Positions 41,803-49,722 of a stretch of DNA of 64,000 bases are shown piece after piece. The position numbers and the translations under genes were made by a program. The DNA is from Oscillospiraceae bacterium (GTDB taxonomy: Bacteria > Bacillota > Clostridia > UMGS1810), in contig SVJZ01000004.1 in NCBI GenBank assembly GCA_015068705.1, forward strand, positions 1 to 64,000, written 5' to 3'. Each line of letters starts with the position of its first letter. The stretch's first letter is position 1. Under the pieces are notes generated by a model, which was given only the letters and a program-made list of their open reading frames with translations, was not told the DNA's origin and did not search any database.

Positions 41803-42714
41803 TTGATTGCTTTGCAAGAGCTGACAATCGAAGATAAAGCGGTTTTTGAACGCTATACAAAGGGCAAACTTGAAAATTCTGGTTCGAGTTTTTCCAATAT
41901 GTTTATTTGGAGAAATACCTATGACACTAAATATGCATTGGTAGATGGCTTTCTGGTCGTGTTTTATCAAAGCAAGAAAGGGACAATTCATCCCACCATG
42001 CCAAGAGGAACCGGGAATTTACTGTCTGTGTTACAAAAAATCCACGCTTTTTTGTCATCTATCAATCAGGAGTTTGTCATGGAAGCAGTTACAGAAGAGG
42101 ACACCGCAACACTTCGCAAATTGCTCGGAAACAGGGTGGTGGTCTGCGAAGAACGTAATTTGTTTGATTATGTGTATCTTGCGCAGGACTTGATCACATT
42201 GAGTGGCAAAAAATTGCACAGTAAACGAAATCATATCAATAAATTTAATTCATTATATCAGTGGGAATATCGTCCGCTTACGCCGGATTTGTTTGAGCAG
42301 TGCTTGGCGTGTGCCGATGTATGGCTTGGAGAAAAATATGATGCCGATGATCCGGATTATAAAGGGGAAATGCTTAGCTTGCGTGAGGCGTTTCGGCATT
42401 TTGAGGCTTTAGGCTTTTCTGGTGGAACCTTGTTTGTTGATGGAAAAATGGTTGCTTTTACAATAGGTGAGCAACTTACTGATGATATGGCATTGATTCA
42501 TATCGAAAAGGCAGATGTCTCATATCAGGGGGCGTATCCGATGATTAATAAGGAGTATGCTTCGCATCAATGGTCGGATATGACCTATATTAATCGTGAA
42601 GAAGATCTGGGGATTCCCGGTCTGCGAAAAGCAAAACTTTCCTATAATCCGTATAAGCTTATAAAAACCTATACCTGCAAGCTATACCCAGAAAACGAAG
42701 GAGGTACATTGTAA
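41803..42714 (+). CDS. DUF2156 (phosphatidylglycerol lysyltransferase C-terminal-like) protein
   Basis: This protein of about 303 residues has a GNAT-like acyltransferase fold of the kind at the C-terminus of MprF. Landmarks: SSFSNMFIWRNTYD near the N-terminus, GKKLHSKRNHINKFN mid-protein, and the C-terminal VNKEYASH-like segment (MINKEYASHQW) with YINREEDLGIPGLRKAK. There are no membrane helices, so it lacks the flippase half of MprF and may use another acceptor. The start is TTG 41803 after GGGAGAG; the upstream TTG 41788 overlaps that site. It overlaps the next gene by one base. Confidence 0.9.
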   Translation: MIALQELTIEDKAVFERYTKGKLENSGSSFSNMFIWRNTYDTKYALVDGFLVVFYQSKKGTIHPTMPRGTGNLLSVLQKIHAFLSSINQEFVMEAVTEEDTATLRKLLGNRVVVCEERNLFDYVYLAQDLITLSGKKLHSKRNHINKFNSLYQWEYRPLTPDLFEQCLACADVWLGEKYDADDPDYKGEMLSLREAFRHFEALGFSGGTLFVDGKMVAFTIGEQLTDDMALIHIEKADVSYQGAYPMINKEYASHQWSDMTYINREEDLGIPGLRKAKLSYNPYKLIKTYTCKLYPENEGGTL

Positions 42715-43265
42715 TGGTTTATGTGTTTCTTGCAGATGGATTTGAAGAAATAGAAGCGTTGACTGTTGTGGATGTATTAAGACGAGGGGAAATTGATGCA
42801 GAAACCGTTTCGATTGCAAATAGCGAAGTAGTAGTTGGTGCGCATGGCATTTCTGTGTTAGCAGATCGCTCCATTTCGGATGTTTGCAACAAAGTCCCTG
42901 ATATGATTGTTTTGCCGGGAGGAATGCCTGGTTCTAATAATTTAAAAGAATGTGCTTTGGTGCGCGAAATGCTCTGTAATGTCAATCGTGCCGGAGGATA
43001 TCTTGCCGCAATATGCGCAGCTCCTATTGTGTTGGGCGCCTGCAATCTTTTGGAAGGGAAAAAAGCAGTTTGCTACCCGGGATTTGAATCTGAATTGGGA
43101 GCGCAGATTGTGGACGGGAAGGTAGTAAAGGACGGGAATATCATTACTGCCAAAGGCCCGGGATGTGCGATAGATTTTGCACTTACTTTAGTGGAACGAT
43201 TAAAAGGGTGGACGGTGGCATATTCCATTGGCGAGGGAATGCTTCATGAGGATAATGTAAAATGA
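42714..43265 (+). CDS. DJ-1/PfpI family protein (YajL-like)
   Basis: This 183-residue flavodoxin-like protein of the DJ-1 superfamily has the nucleophile-elbow Cys in AAICAAPIVLG near residue 100 and the acidic residue in ADGFEEIEALTVVDVLRR at the N-terminus, which together form the catalytic pair. Members act as glyoxalases, deglycases or chaperones; which applies is unknown. AAGGAGG precedes ATG 42714. It overlaps the flanking genes by one and four bases, within a tightly packed operon from about 40.8 kb on. Confidence 0.93.
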   Translation: MVYVFLADGFEEIEALTVVDVLRRGEIDAETVSIANSEVVVGAHGISVLADRSISDVCNKVPDMIVLPGGMPGSNNLKECALVREMLCNVNRAGGYLAAICAAPIVLGACNLLEGKKAVCYPGFESELGAQIVDGKVVKDGNIITAKGPGCAIDFALTLVERLKGWTVAYSIGEGMLHEDNVK

Positions 43266-43813
43266 GCAAAGCTAGCTTGCGAAAAGTCATGTTGTCTTAT
43301 CGCCGGGAACTATCCAAAGAAGAAGTTGTTAGAAACAGTCAACAAATCTTTACGAAAATAAGACCAATTTTAGAAGACAAACAATCTGTAATGGTATATT
43401 TGAGTTTCCAAAACGAAGTAGATACATTTGCGTTGCTGGATTGGCTGTGGGAACAAAAAAAGAATGTTGCAGTGCCGGTTTGCGATACAAAAGCCTTTGA
43501 AATTTTCCCTTCGGTATTAAATTCATCGAGAGAACTGGTTCATAATAAGTATGGAATTTTAGAACCCGATATAATATGCACACCTGACTTTTGTTATGAC
43601 GCGGTGGTCATACCGGGGATTGCGTTTGATCTTAGTGGAAACCGTATAGGGTTTGGAAAAGGATATTACGATAAATTTTTATCAACGCAAAAAAACAATC
43701 CGTTAAAAATTGGATTGTGTCATGATTTTCAGCTTTTGTCCGACATTCCAAGCGAACCGCATGATTTTTGTATGGATTACATAATTACCGAGCGCAGGAC
43801 GGTGAGGATATGA
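43262..43813 (+). CDS. 5-formyltetrahydrofolate cyclo-ligase
   Basis: This enzyme converts 5-formyl-THF to 5,10-methenyl-THF using ATP, recycling a storage form of folate. The 183 residues end with the family signature VVIPGIAFDLSGNRIGFGKGYYDKFL-like region (GFGKGYYDKFL is the Mg-ATP loop), and start with KASLRKVMLSYRREL. It overlaps the genes on both sides by four bases (ATGA). The C-terminal residues YIITERRTVRI are typical. Confidence 0.94.
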   Translation: MSKASLRKVMLSYRRELSKEEVVRNSQQIFTKIRPILEDKQSVMVYLSFQNEVDTFALLDWLWEQKKNVAVPVCDTKAFEIFPSVLNSSRELVHNKYGILEPDIICTPDFCYDAVVIPGIAFDLSGNRIGFGKGYYDKFLSTQKNNPLKIGLCHDFQLLSDIPSEPHDFCMDYIITERRTVRI

Positions 43814-44583
43814 AACGATCGGTTTCCGGTTTGATTGCGGTTGTTTTATTGTTGCAATGGATTATAGGTTGGATTAGCAATCGGTTTTTTCCGGAAGCAT
43901 CGGAATATTTACTGATTGCAATTACTCAATTGGGAGTAATTTTTTGTCCAACGGCGTATTTTTTAAGGCAAAACCACATAGAATTGCCTTCTGCAAAGCA
44001 AAAACATAATGTCTGGCTCCTGGTTCCGATTTTCATGTTGGCAATTGGAGTAAATCTGGTTTGTCAATATATCAATCTGCCCATTTTGATTTTATTGGAA
44101 AAGTGCGGTGTTGATATCAATGCTGGTATGGTAGGGGATATGCCTGAAGGGTTTGAGTTTGTACTGGCAATCTTTTTTATTTGTGTAGTACCTGCGTTTT
44201 TTGAAGAATTGTTATTTCGCGGTGTTGCGCTGAGCGAATACAGAAAAAAACTTGGAAATGGCGCGGCAATTTTATTTACATCTTTGATTTTTGCCTGGAT
44301 GCATTTTGACATCACATCATTTGTTCCGCAATTTTTCTTGGGATGTATAATGGCGTACACTGTAATAAAAACAGATGCATTGATATGGGCAGTTTGGTTA
44401 CATATGTGCAACAATTTATTTAGTTTATTGATACAATATCGTTTGGATTGGTTCTCCGTATTGTTGGAGTACCATCCGATACTGGTTCCATTTGGGGCGA
44501 TAACTTTGGCTTTGATTGGAATAGGGGTGATACGTCACGTTGGAAAAGCATCAAAAACCCAACAGATAATTTCGCAAAATTAA
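43810..44583 (+). CDS. CPBP family intramembrane metalloprotease
   Basis: This 257-residue membrane protein has about eight hydrophobic helices. The CPBP (Abi) motifs are present: FFEELLFRG (Glu-Glu-x3-Arg) near residue 137, FAWMHFD histidine near residue 170, and HMCNNLF near residue 204. Relatives are CAAX prenyl endopeptidase-like or bacteriocin self-immunity proteins; function here is unknown. ATG 43810 overlaps the preceding stop. The stop codon TAA (44581-44583) lies in the centre of the 28-bp palindrome that I interpret as a dif site. Confidence 0.92.
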   Translation: MKRSVSGLIAVVLLLQWIIGWISNRFFPEASEYLLIAITQLGVIFCPTAYFLRQNHIELPSAKQKHNVWLLVPIFMLAIGVNLVCQYINLPILILLEKCGVDINAGMVGDMPEGFEFVLAIFFICVVPAFFEELLFRGVALSEYRKKLGNGAAILFTSLIFAWMHFDITSFVPQFFLGCIMAYTVIKTDALIWAVWLHMCNNLFSLLIQYRLDWFSVLLEYHPILVPFGAITLALIGIGVIRHVGKASKTQQIISQN

Positions 44584-44596
44584 AATTTTGCGAAAT
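44569..44596 (+). other. dif: dif-like Xer recombination site (28-bp palindrome)
   Basis: Left arm ATTTCGCAAAA (44569-44579), centre TTAAAA (44580-44585), right arm TTTTGCGAAAT (44586-44596). The arms are perfect inverted repeats. The 11-6-11 layout is that of chromosomal dif sites, and a hand comparison without gaps gives 18 of 28 matches to E. coli dif and 17 of 28 to B. subtilis dif as I remember them. It lies 17 bases before the start of a Xer-type recombinase gene and about 1 kb from the point where all genes change strand. No T-run follows on either strand, so it is not a normal terminator. Confidence 0.65.
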
Positions 44597-44613
44597 TGAG
44601 GGGAGGAAAAATA

Positions 44614-45603
44614 ATGAAGAAAACAAATGAGTCATATTCTGATATTCCGCAGGTTTTGCGGGATTATCTAAACTTCATGACGGTGATAAAAGGAAAATCC
44701 GCAAATACTGTCAAGGAATATTATTATGACTTGCGTTTGTTTTTGCGGTTTATACAGTGTAAATTTTTAAATCAATTTTGCGATGATTTTAATACAGTTG
44801 ATATCACCAATTTTGACTCCGGTATCCTACAACAGATCACTTTAAGCGATTTGTATGAATTCATGGCGTATATAAATAACCGCCGTTCGGATAATGACAA
44901 CTACAGAGCCAGAAAAGTTGCCAGCATTAAGTCGTTTTTTAATTATCTATCAGTAAAGGCTAATTTAATTACCGACAATCCTGCGCTTCATCTGGATACT
45001 CCGAAAATCAAGCGACGTATGCCACGCTACCTATCTTTAGAACAAAGCGCTGATTTATTAAAAGCAATTGATGGAAAATTCAAACAACGTGATTTTGCAA
45101 TCTTTGTTATTTTTTTAACATGCGGTTTGCGATTATCTGAACTGGTCGGTATCAATTTAAGAGATATTGATTTTGAAAAGCAAACACTTCGGGTAATTGG
45201 CAAAGGAAATAAAGAGCGAATTCTCTTTTTAAACGATCTTTGTATGAACGCCATCCGCTCCTATCTGGAGGTGCGTCCTACTGAGGGAGTTGCATATGAT
45301 GATAGAAACGCCCTCTTTCTAAGCGCCCAGCGCAGGCGGATTAGCAACCGTGCAGTCGAAATCAATGTAAAAAAGTACTTTCAGGCGGCAGGGATCGACC
45401 CGGAACGATATTCTCCTCACAAACTGCGACATACAGCTGCTACCATCATGTATAAAGAGGGAAATGTAGATATACGCACATTGCAGGAATTACTGGGCCA
45501 TGCCAGTCTATCAACTACACAGTTGTATACACATATTAAAAACGAAGATTTAAAGCAGGCGGCAGATAATAACCCGCTTGGAAAAATGAATCTGGATAAT
45601 TAA
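44614..45603 (+). CDS. Xer-type tyrosine recombinase
   Basis: This 329-residue recombinase resembles XerC/XerD. The N-terminal SAM-like core-binding domain (residues ~10-110, with KGKSANTVKEYYYDLRLFLRF-type start) is followed by the catalytic domain with all active-site residues: Arg in TCGLRLSELVG, Lys in GKGNKER, His-x2-Arg in PHKLRHTAA, His in LLGHASLSTTQ, and nucleophile Tyr in LYTHI. The N-terminal domain is longer than in canonical XerC. GGGGAGG precedes ATG 44614; in-frame TTG 44596 is rejected. The adjacent dif-like palindrome suggests that it acts alone on a symmetric site, like XerS or XerH systems, in chromosome dimer resolution. Confidence 0.93.
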   Translation: MKKTNESYSDIPQVLRDYLNFMTVIKGKSANTVKEYYYDLRLFLRFIQCKFLNQFCDDFNTVDITNFDSGILQQITLSDLYEFMAYINNRRSDNDNYRARKVASIKSFFNYLSVKANLITDNPALHLDTPKIKRRMPRYLSLEQSADLLKAIDGKFKQRDFAIFVIFLTCGLRLSELVGINLRDIDFEKQTLRVIGKGNKERILFLNDLCMNAIRSYLEVRPTEGVAYDDRNALFLSAQRRRISNRAVEINVKKYFQAAGIDPERYSPHKLRHTAATIMYKEGNVDIRTLQELLGHASLSTTQLYTHIKNEDLKQAADNNPLGKMNLDN

Positions 45604-45639
45604 AAAAGGCAGAGCGTTGTTACTCCGCTCTGCCTTTTT
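45603..45639. terminator. Bidirectional terminator between convergent gene blocks
   Basis: AAAAAGGCAGAGCG (45603-45616) pairs perfectly with CGCTCTGCCTTTTT (45626-45639), 14 bp. The A-run on one side and T-run on the other give a U-tract on both strands, so it serves the recombinase gene (+) and the aldolase gene (-). Confidence 0.93.
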
Positions 45640-45646
45640 ATGCAAT

Positions 45647-46594
45647 TTATTTATTCATCAGTTTTGCAACTTCTGCTGCAACCAGTTTTGTTACCAATTC
45701 TAGAGTATCCTGCGACATTTCGCCCGAAGGTGTATTTCCGGCTTTTCCGTCGCTACTGAATAACTTCATCTTCTTTGCGCTTTCCTGTTTTACAGCCTCC
45801 ACAGCTGCAGGAATCAGGTCAATCAACCCTTTATCCATGCTGGAGAATTTCTTGAATTCTGCCTCTACAGCTGCCACATTGATATCGGTGAAGATGTTTA
45901 CCTTGCTGATACCATCTTTGATGGCCTGACGAAAATCATTATCTGTTAAACCGGAACCGCCATGAAGCACCAAGGGAACATCAATGGTATTTGCAATGGT
46001 ACGGATTCTTTCAAAATCCAGTTTGGGCGGCAATTTATATGCTCCATGTGCATTACCTACTGCAATTGCCAATGCGTCCACGCCGGTTTTATCAACAAAA
46101 TCCTTTGCCAGCTTGGGATCAGTGAAAAACTTGGAGGGGTCTGCCAAGTGCGAACTACCCTCTGCAGAGCCTTCATTATCACCAACATGTCCCAATTCGC
46201 CCTCGATGGTAGCGCCATAGGAATGCGCGATATCAGCCATTTCTTTTACCTTACGCACATTTTCTTCGTATGAATCGGTGGAGCAATCATACATAATAGA
46301 ACTAAATCCAAGCTTAAGTGCCTGAACGCAAGTATCATAAGTAAGACCATGATCCAAATGCACAACAACCGGAACAGAGGCTTTCTTTGCCATGGGAATA
46401 AGGTAATAAGAAACCTCTTCCAACGGACCATAAGGCAACAGGATTTCTGCCGTACCCATGATAACCGGCGATCTGGTGCTTTCTGCAGCGGCAATGATAC
46501 CACGTGCCAGTTCAAGATTGACAGCATTAAACAGACCTACGGCATATTTTCCTTTTTTAGCAGGTCTTAATACTTCATTCATATTAACTAACAT
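45647..46594 (-). CDS. fba: Class II fructose-bisphosphate aldolase family
   Basis: This zinc aldolase cleaves fructose 1,6-bisphosphate (or a ketose relative such as tagatose bisphosphate). The 315 residues have the catalytic and zinc-binding VVHLDHGLTYD near residue 80, EGELGHVGDNEGS, AVGNAHGAYK with zinc His, and LHGGSGLTD and the phosphate-binding INVAAVEAE-type loop NIFTDINVA. GGAGG precedes the ATG on the minus strand. A promoter lies upstream at 46649-46678, so it can be expressed on its own. Sugar specificity is not certain from sequence. Confidence 0.94.
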   Translation of the reverse strand: MLVNMNEVLRPAKKGKYAVGLFNAVNLELARGIIAAAESTRSPVIMGTAEILLPYGPLEEVSYYLIPMAKKASVPVVVHLDHGLTYDTCVQALKLGFSSIMYDCSTDSYEENVRKVKEMADIAHSYGATIEGELGHVGDNEGSAEGSSHLADPSKFFTDPKLAKDFVDKTGVDALAIAVGNAHGAYKLPPKLDFERIRTIANTIDVPLVLHGGSGLTDNDFRQAIKDGISKVNIFTDINVAAVEAEFKKFSSMDKGLIDLIPAAVEAVKQESAKKMKLFSSDGKAGNTPSGEMSQDTLELVTKLVAAEVAKLMNK

Positions 46595-46648
46595 ATCTCA
46601 TCCTCCTTGAATTGTGGGAATTTCATAAGTAAAAAAGACTACACATAT

Positions 46649-46678
46649 ATTGTAACTCATTTGTGTGGTATTTGTCAA
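46649..46678 (-). promoter_or_regulatory. Sigma-A promoter for fba
   Basis: On the minus strand TTGACA (46678-46673) and TACAAT (46654-46649) are separated by 18 bases, about 55 bases before the aldolase ATG. The surrounding gap (46595-46723) is very A+T rich and has no other feature. Confidence 0.75.
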
Positions 46679-46723
46679 TATTTATTTTTGAATTTTGTGG
46701 GTTTTTCTTTTATTTTGTGGTTT

Positions 46724-47656
46724 TTATCGGTTTTCCAAGAGTAAATTTATATTTTCATCCGAATATTCCACTTCGGCAGAATACATTCTGGCATATTCTG
46801 CTATATCCCCCACTCCAATGCATCCATGTTGGTGTAGATGCAATGAACATAGCGCTCCGATTATGTAACAACCGGATAAACAGAATTTAATTCTCTGGGA
46901 GTAGCCATCGTCCCACAAAGCATCTGCAAGATGCCGGAATATAAAATAGCAGCACAATTGCTCGAATGGTATTTGTAATTTTGTGTGTTCAAAATAGCTT
47001 GTGTCAAATGGGAAATCTTGCAATTTTTTCAGTAAGAGGCCCCATTTTTCATCAAGACGTTCCAAAGAAACATAGAGGTCACACAAATCATGCAGAGAAA
47101 AATCATCCCACTTAAATCCAAACATTTCCGAAAGTGCAGAAAAACGAGCACCGATGCTTAAATTACGGTTTTGTATCAATGAAACGGCATCATTTCGTAT
47201 CCGAAAGAAGTCTTTTTCGGTTTCATCGCATTCGGGAATATGGGAATTGGGTTCGAACGGAACGAGCGCAAAGGGTTTCTTGGCATCCAACACGATTTTT
47301 GCAGCTTCTTCGCAACATAAACCAAGCCCCATTTCTGTAAAATTGGAATAAAAATTACGAAACCGTGGATGGTCATTACAGATGTCGCAAAGCGACTCTT
47401 CACCAAGGGTACAGATGATTTCACATAAACCTGCCTGGTTTAAAAAGGGGCACTTCTCCCCTTCTTTTAATATAAAATGGGCACTTTCCCCTTGTGTAAT
47501 GTTTTGGCGTATTCTGGCGCCAAATTCACTCTCTAATGATTGGTAATACTGCAAAGTATCATGGTCTATGTCAATTTCCCAACCTATGCAGCAGTTGTGT
47601 TTGCACTTTTGCGCAATGCAGTGAAAGTGGTGATAATAATTTGGAACAAATATCAT
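46724..47656 (-). CDS. FliB-like flagellin lysine N-methylase family protein
   Basis: This 310-residue protein resembles FliB of Salmonella and clostridial homologues, with a Cys-rich region in the first third: CIAQKCKHNCCIGW, CPFLNQAGLCEI, LCDICNDHPRF and LCCEEAAKI, probably iron- or zinc-binding (YkgJ-type cluster). FliB methylates surface lysines of flagellin; no flagellar gene is in this window, so another target is possible. ATG 47656 follows AAAGGAG with seven-base spacing; the longer open frame would overlap the preceding gene. It is one base after the MBL gene stop. Confidence 0.82.
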   Translation of the reverse strand: MIFVPNYYHHFHCIAQKCKHNCCIGWEIDIDHDTLQYYQSLESEFGARIRQNITQGESAHFILKEGEKCPFLNQAGLCEIICTLGEESLCDICNDHPRFRNFYSNFTEMGLGLCCEEAAKIVLDAKKPFALVPFEPNSHIPECDETEKDFFRIRNDAVSLIQNRNLSIGARFSALSEMFGFKWDDFSLHDLCDLYVSLERLDEKWGLLLKKLQDFPFDTSYFEHTKLQIPFEQLCCYFIFRHLADALWDDGYSQRIKFCLSGCYIIGALCSLHLHQHGCIGVGDIAEYARMYSAEVEYSDENINLLLENR

Positions 47657-47657
47657 G

Positions 47658-48545
47658 CTACCGCTCCTTTTTAATACCCTCAACCAATTCGCGCGCAATT
47701 AATTTTACCATGATGCCGGTATTGAGTTCCATGGCGTCTACGGGATAGATTTCTTTTACATACTCGTTATAGAATTTGTTTCTGAAAAACGAAATGGCGT
47801 CTTGTTCACTGCCTCCATTTTTCAATATTTTCGCAATTTCTTCTGCAGTTTCGGTGGCACTGATAAAACTATTGTTTAAATAGCGTTTGGTTTGCTCTTT
47901 ATCAAGCAGTCCGGTGTGAGGAACGAGTATATTTTCAATATCCATTTGTTGGGCTTTAGAAATAGAATCAATGGTAACATGATATCCAATCAGATAAGAC
48001 GGCACAACCACATCTTTTCCGCCATAAACCCCAAGCGTTTCACTGCCTAATAAAAGCTTGTTTTCAGGAAGATAAAACCCCATGGAACATCTGGTGTGTC
48101 CCGGAAAAGCCACGGCAATAAATCTCATGTCTCCGGCGATAATATCATCACCATCATTTACCGTAATATCTGCGCAAATATCGTCTATCAAGTCTTCGTA
48201 ATTTTCAATGTGGTTATCAAACGCCACCTTTCTGTCTAAATCGCGCATAACCGCCCTGGCAGTAGGTTTTGCAAAAATTTTCGAGGCATATTCTCCTATA
48301 ACAATTTTGGCATTTGGAAAGCGCTTTTTTACATAAATAGATCCAAGTGCATGATCATAATGAGAGTGCGTTAGAAATATAAAATCCAGTGTTCTTTGTC
48401 CAAGCATTTCTTTAATTCTATCGGCAACTGCATATCCTGTAAAAGCAAAACCAGAGTCATATAAAATCGCAGTTTTCCCGTCATCAATTAAAAAGGCACT
48501 GTCGCCGGGGACTGCCCGAACATCTGTAATGGTAATATTGTGCAT
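47658..48545 (-). CDS. Metallo-beta-lactamase fold hydrolase
   Basis: This 295-residue hydrolase has the metal motif THSHYDH near residue 60, FPGHTR (His) near residue 150, and VPHTG near residue 210. The glyoxalase II/lactonase branch is the closest by motif, but the ~90-residue C-terminal helical extension and the substrate are unknown. AGGAGGT precedes the ATG by five bases. It lies between the deacetylase and FliB-like genes in a five-gene minus-strand group starting with rluA. Confidence 0.9.
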   Translation of the reverse strand: MHNITITDVRAVPGDSAFLIDDGKTAILYDSGFAFTGYAVADRIKEMLGQRTLDFIFLTHSHYDHALGSIYVKKRFPNAKIVIGEYASKIFAKPTARAVMRDLDRKVAFDNHIENYEDLIDDICADITVNDGDDIIAGDMRFIAVAFPGHTRCSMGFYLPENKLLLGSETLGVYGGKDVVVPSYLIGYHVTIDSISKAQQMDIENILVPHTGLLDKEQTKRYLNNSFISATETAEEIAKILKNGGSEQDAISFFRNKFYNEYVKEIYPVDAMELNTGIMVKLIARELVEGIKKER

Positions 48546-48564
48546 TGGTTACCTCCTGTAAAAG

Positions 48565-49722
48565 TTAATATTCAACCATCTTTACAAAGTGCTGCATATC
48601 GGTCTGATTGTCAATGGTAAGCCGTTTCAATTGATAAAGTGTATTGTTTCCCTTGTTGACAGTAAAGGCATTTTTGTAGTATCGCTTTGCTTGCTTTAAT
48701 ACATCGGCGTTAAAAAAGCCAAATGGATATGCCACTGATGTTACCTCTCTTTTTGTGATATTGTATATGATATCATTGGATTGCGCAAATTCTTTTTCTA
48801 TTGATTGAGGGGTAAGTGTGGAAAGGTCGGCGTGGGTGCAGGTGTGGGAATAAATGCGAAATATTCCGCTATCACTCATCTGCCGAAGTTGGGTGCTGCT
48901 ACAGTATTCCGGAGTATCAATTGCATCGGTATACATATATAGTGTCGCTTTTGCTTGATACTTTTTTAAAATATTCAGCGCATATGTTCCTGTTTGCCGA
49001 TATCCATCATCAAAAGTAACAATGATTGGTTTTTCAAATCTATCAGCCAGAGAAATTTCTTCAGGGAATAAAAACGTATAACCGTTTTCATATAAATAAC
49101 GAATTTGTTCTTCAAATTTTGACGGGAAAACGTACAAATATGCATTCGGTTCCCGGGGTTCATCAATGACATGATACACCAGCACATGCGGTTTTTTTGA
49201 ATATCCGATAGTATCATTGATACCACTTAAATTATCTCTTGCATAAATAGCCAGATTGATATAATACTGAGCCATCCCCCTCGAAATGGTGGATTGGGGT
49301 TTGATATACCCCGAGTTATTATACACTCCCACCGACGAAAGAAATGCCAACTGACTTTGTGCATAAGGTGATATTTCATTCTGATCAAAGTGCCAGAAAA
49401 TATCAGCGCTATTATAAAACAGGTCAGGTCTGACAACGTCCAAGGCCCGTTTAAGCATGATTAAAAAATCTTGTGTTTTCATTGGGGATTCCGGCATAAA
49501 GGCGTTGTCTTCGGCCCCTTGAATAATCCCTTTTTGCCGATAATATGCTACGGCAGCGTTATCAGTATCATCAAAAACATAACCGCTGTTTTTGGCAGGT
49601 AATAATTGCTGGATGAGTTCAACGGCATCCAAACGTGTAAGAACAGAATCGTCCATCGCATATGTGACAATTAAATTTAGTAAAAGCAAAAGTACCAGCA
49701 ATATGCACATAATTTTTCTCAC
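48565..49722 (-). CDS. Secreted polysaccharide deacetylase with SLH-like repeats
   Basis: This 385-residue exported protein opens with a basic residue pair and a hydrophobic signal (MCILLVLLLLLNLIVTYA). Two S-layer-homology-like repeats follow (about residues 30-150; RLDAVELIQQLLP, SRGMAQYYINLAI), then a NodB deacetylase domain with TFDDGY, SHTCTHADLS (metal His pair) and VAYPFGF. It probably trims N-acetyl groups of peptidoglycan or another wall glycan while anchored to secondary wall polymers. Start is GTG 49722, after GGAGGGG and overlapping the upstream stop (GTGA); the longer open frame is rejected. Confidence 0.9.
   Translation of the reverse strand: MRKIMCILLVLLLLLNLIVTYAMDDSVLTRLDAVELIQQLLPAKNSGYVFDDTDNAAVAYYRQKGIIQGAEDNAFMPESPMKTQDFLIMLKRALDVVRPDLFYNSADIFWHFDQNEISPYAQSQLAFLSSVGVYNNSGYIKPQSTISRGMAQYYINLAIYARDNLSGINDTIGYSKKPHVLVYHVIDEPREPNAYLYVFPSKFEEQIRYLYENGYTFLFPEEISLADRFEKPIIVTFDDGYRQTGTYALNILKKYQAKATLYMYTDAIDTPEYCSSTQLRQMSDSGIFRIYSHTCTHADLSTLTPQSIEKEFAQSNDIIYNITKREVTSVAYPFGFFNADVLKQAKRYYKNAFTVNKGNNTLYQLKRLTIDNQTDMQHFVKMVEY

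Noticed and set aside
44568-44597. Palindrome before the recombinase read as an intrinsic terminator
   Set aside because: Neither strand has a T-run after the stem; the plus side continues directly into GAGGGGAGG, the ribosome binding site.
44614-45603. Tyrosine recombinase taken as a phage or transposon integrase
   Set aside because: Length, motifs and the housekeeping neighbours fit the Xer family; no att duplications, excision gene or mobile cargo are present.
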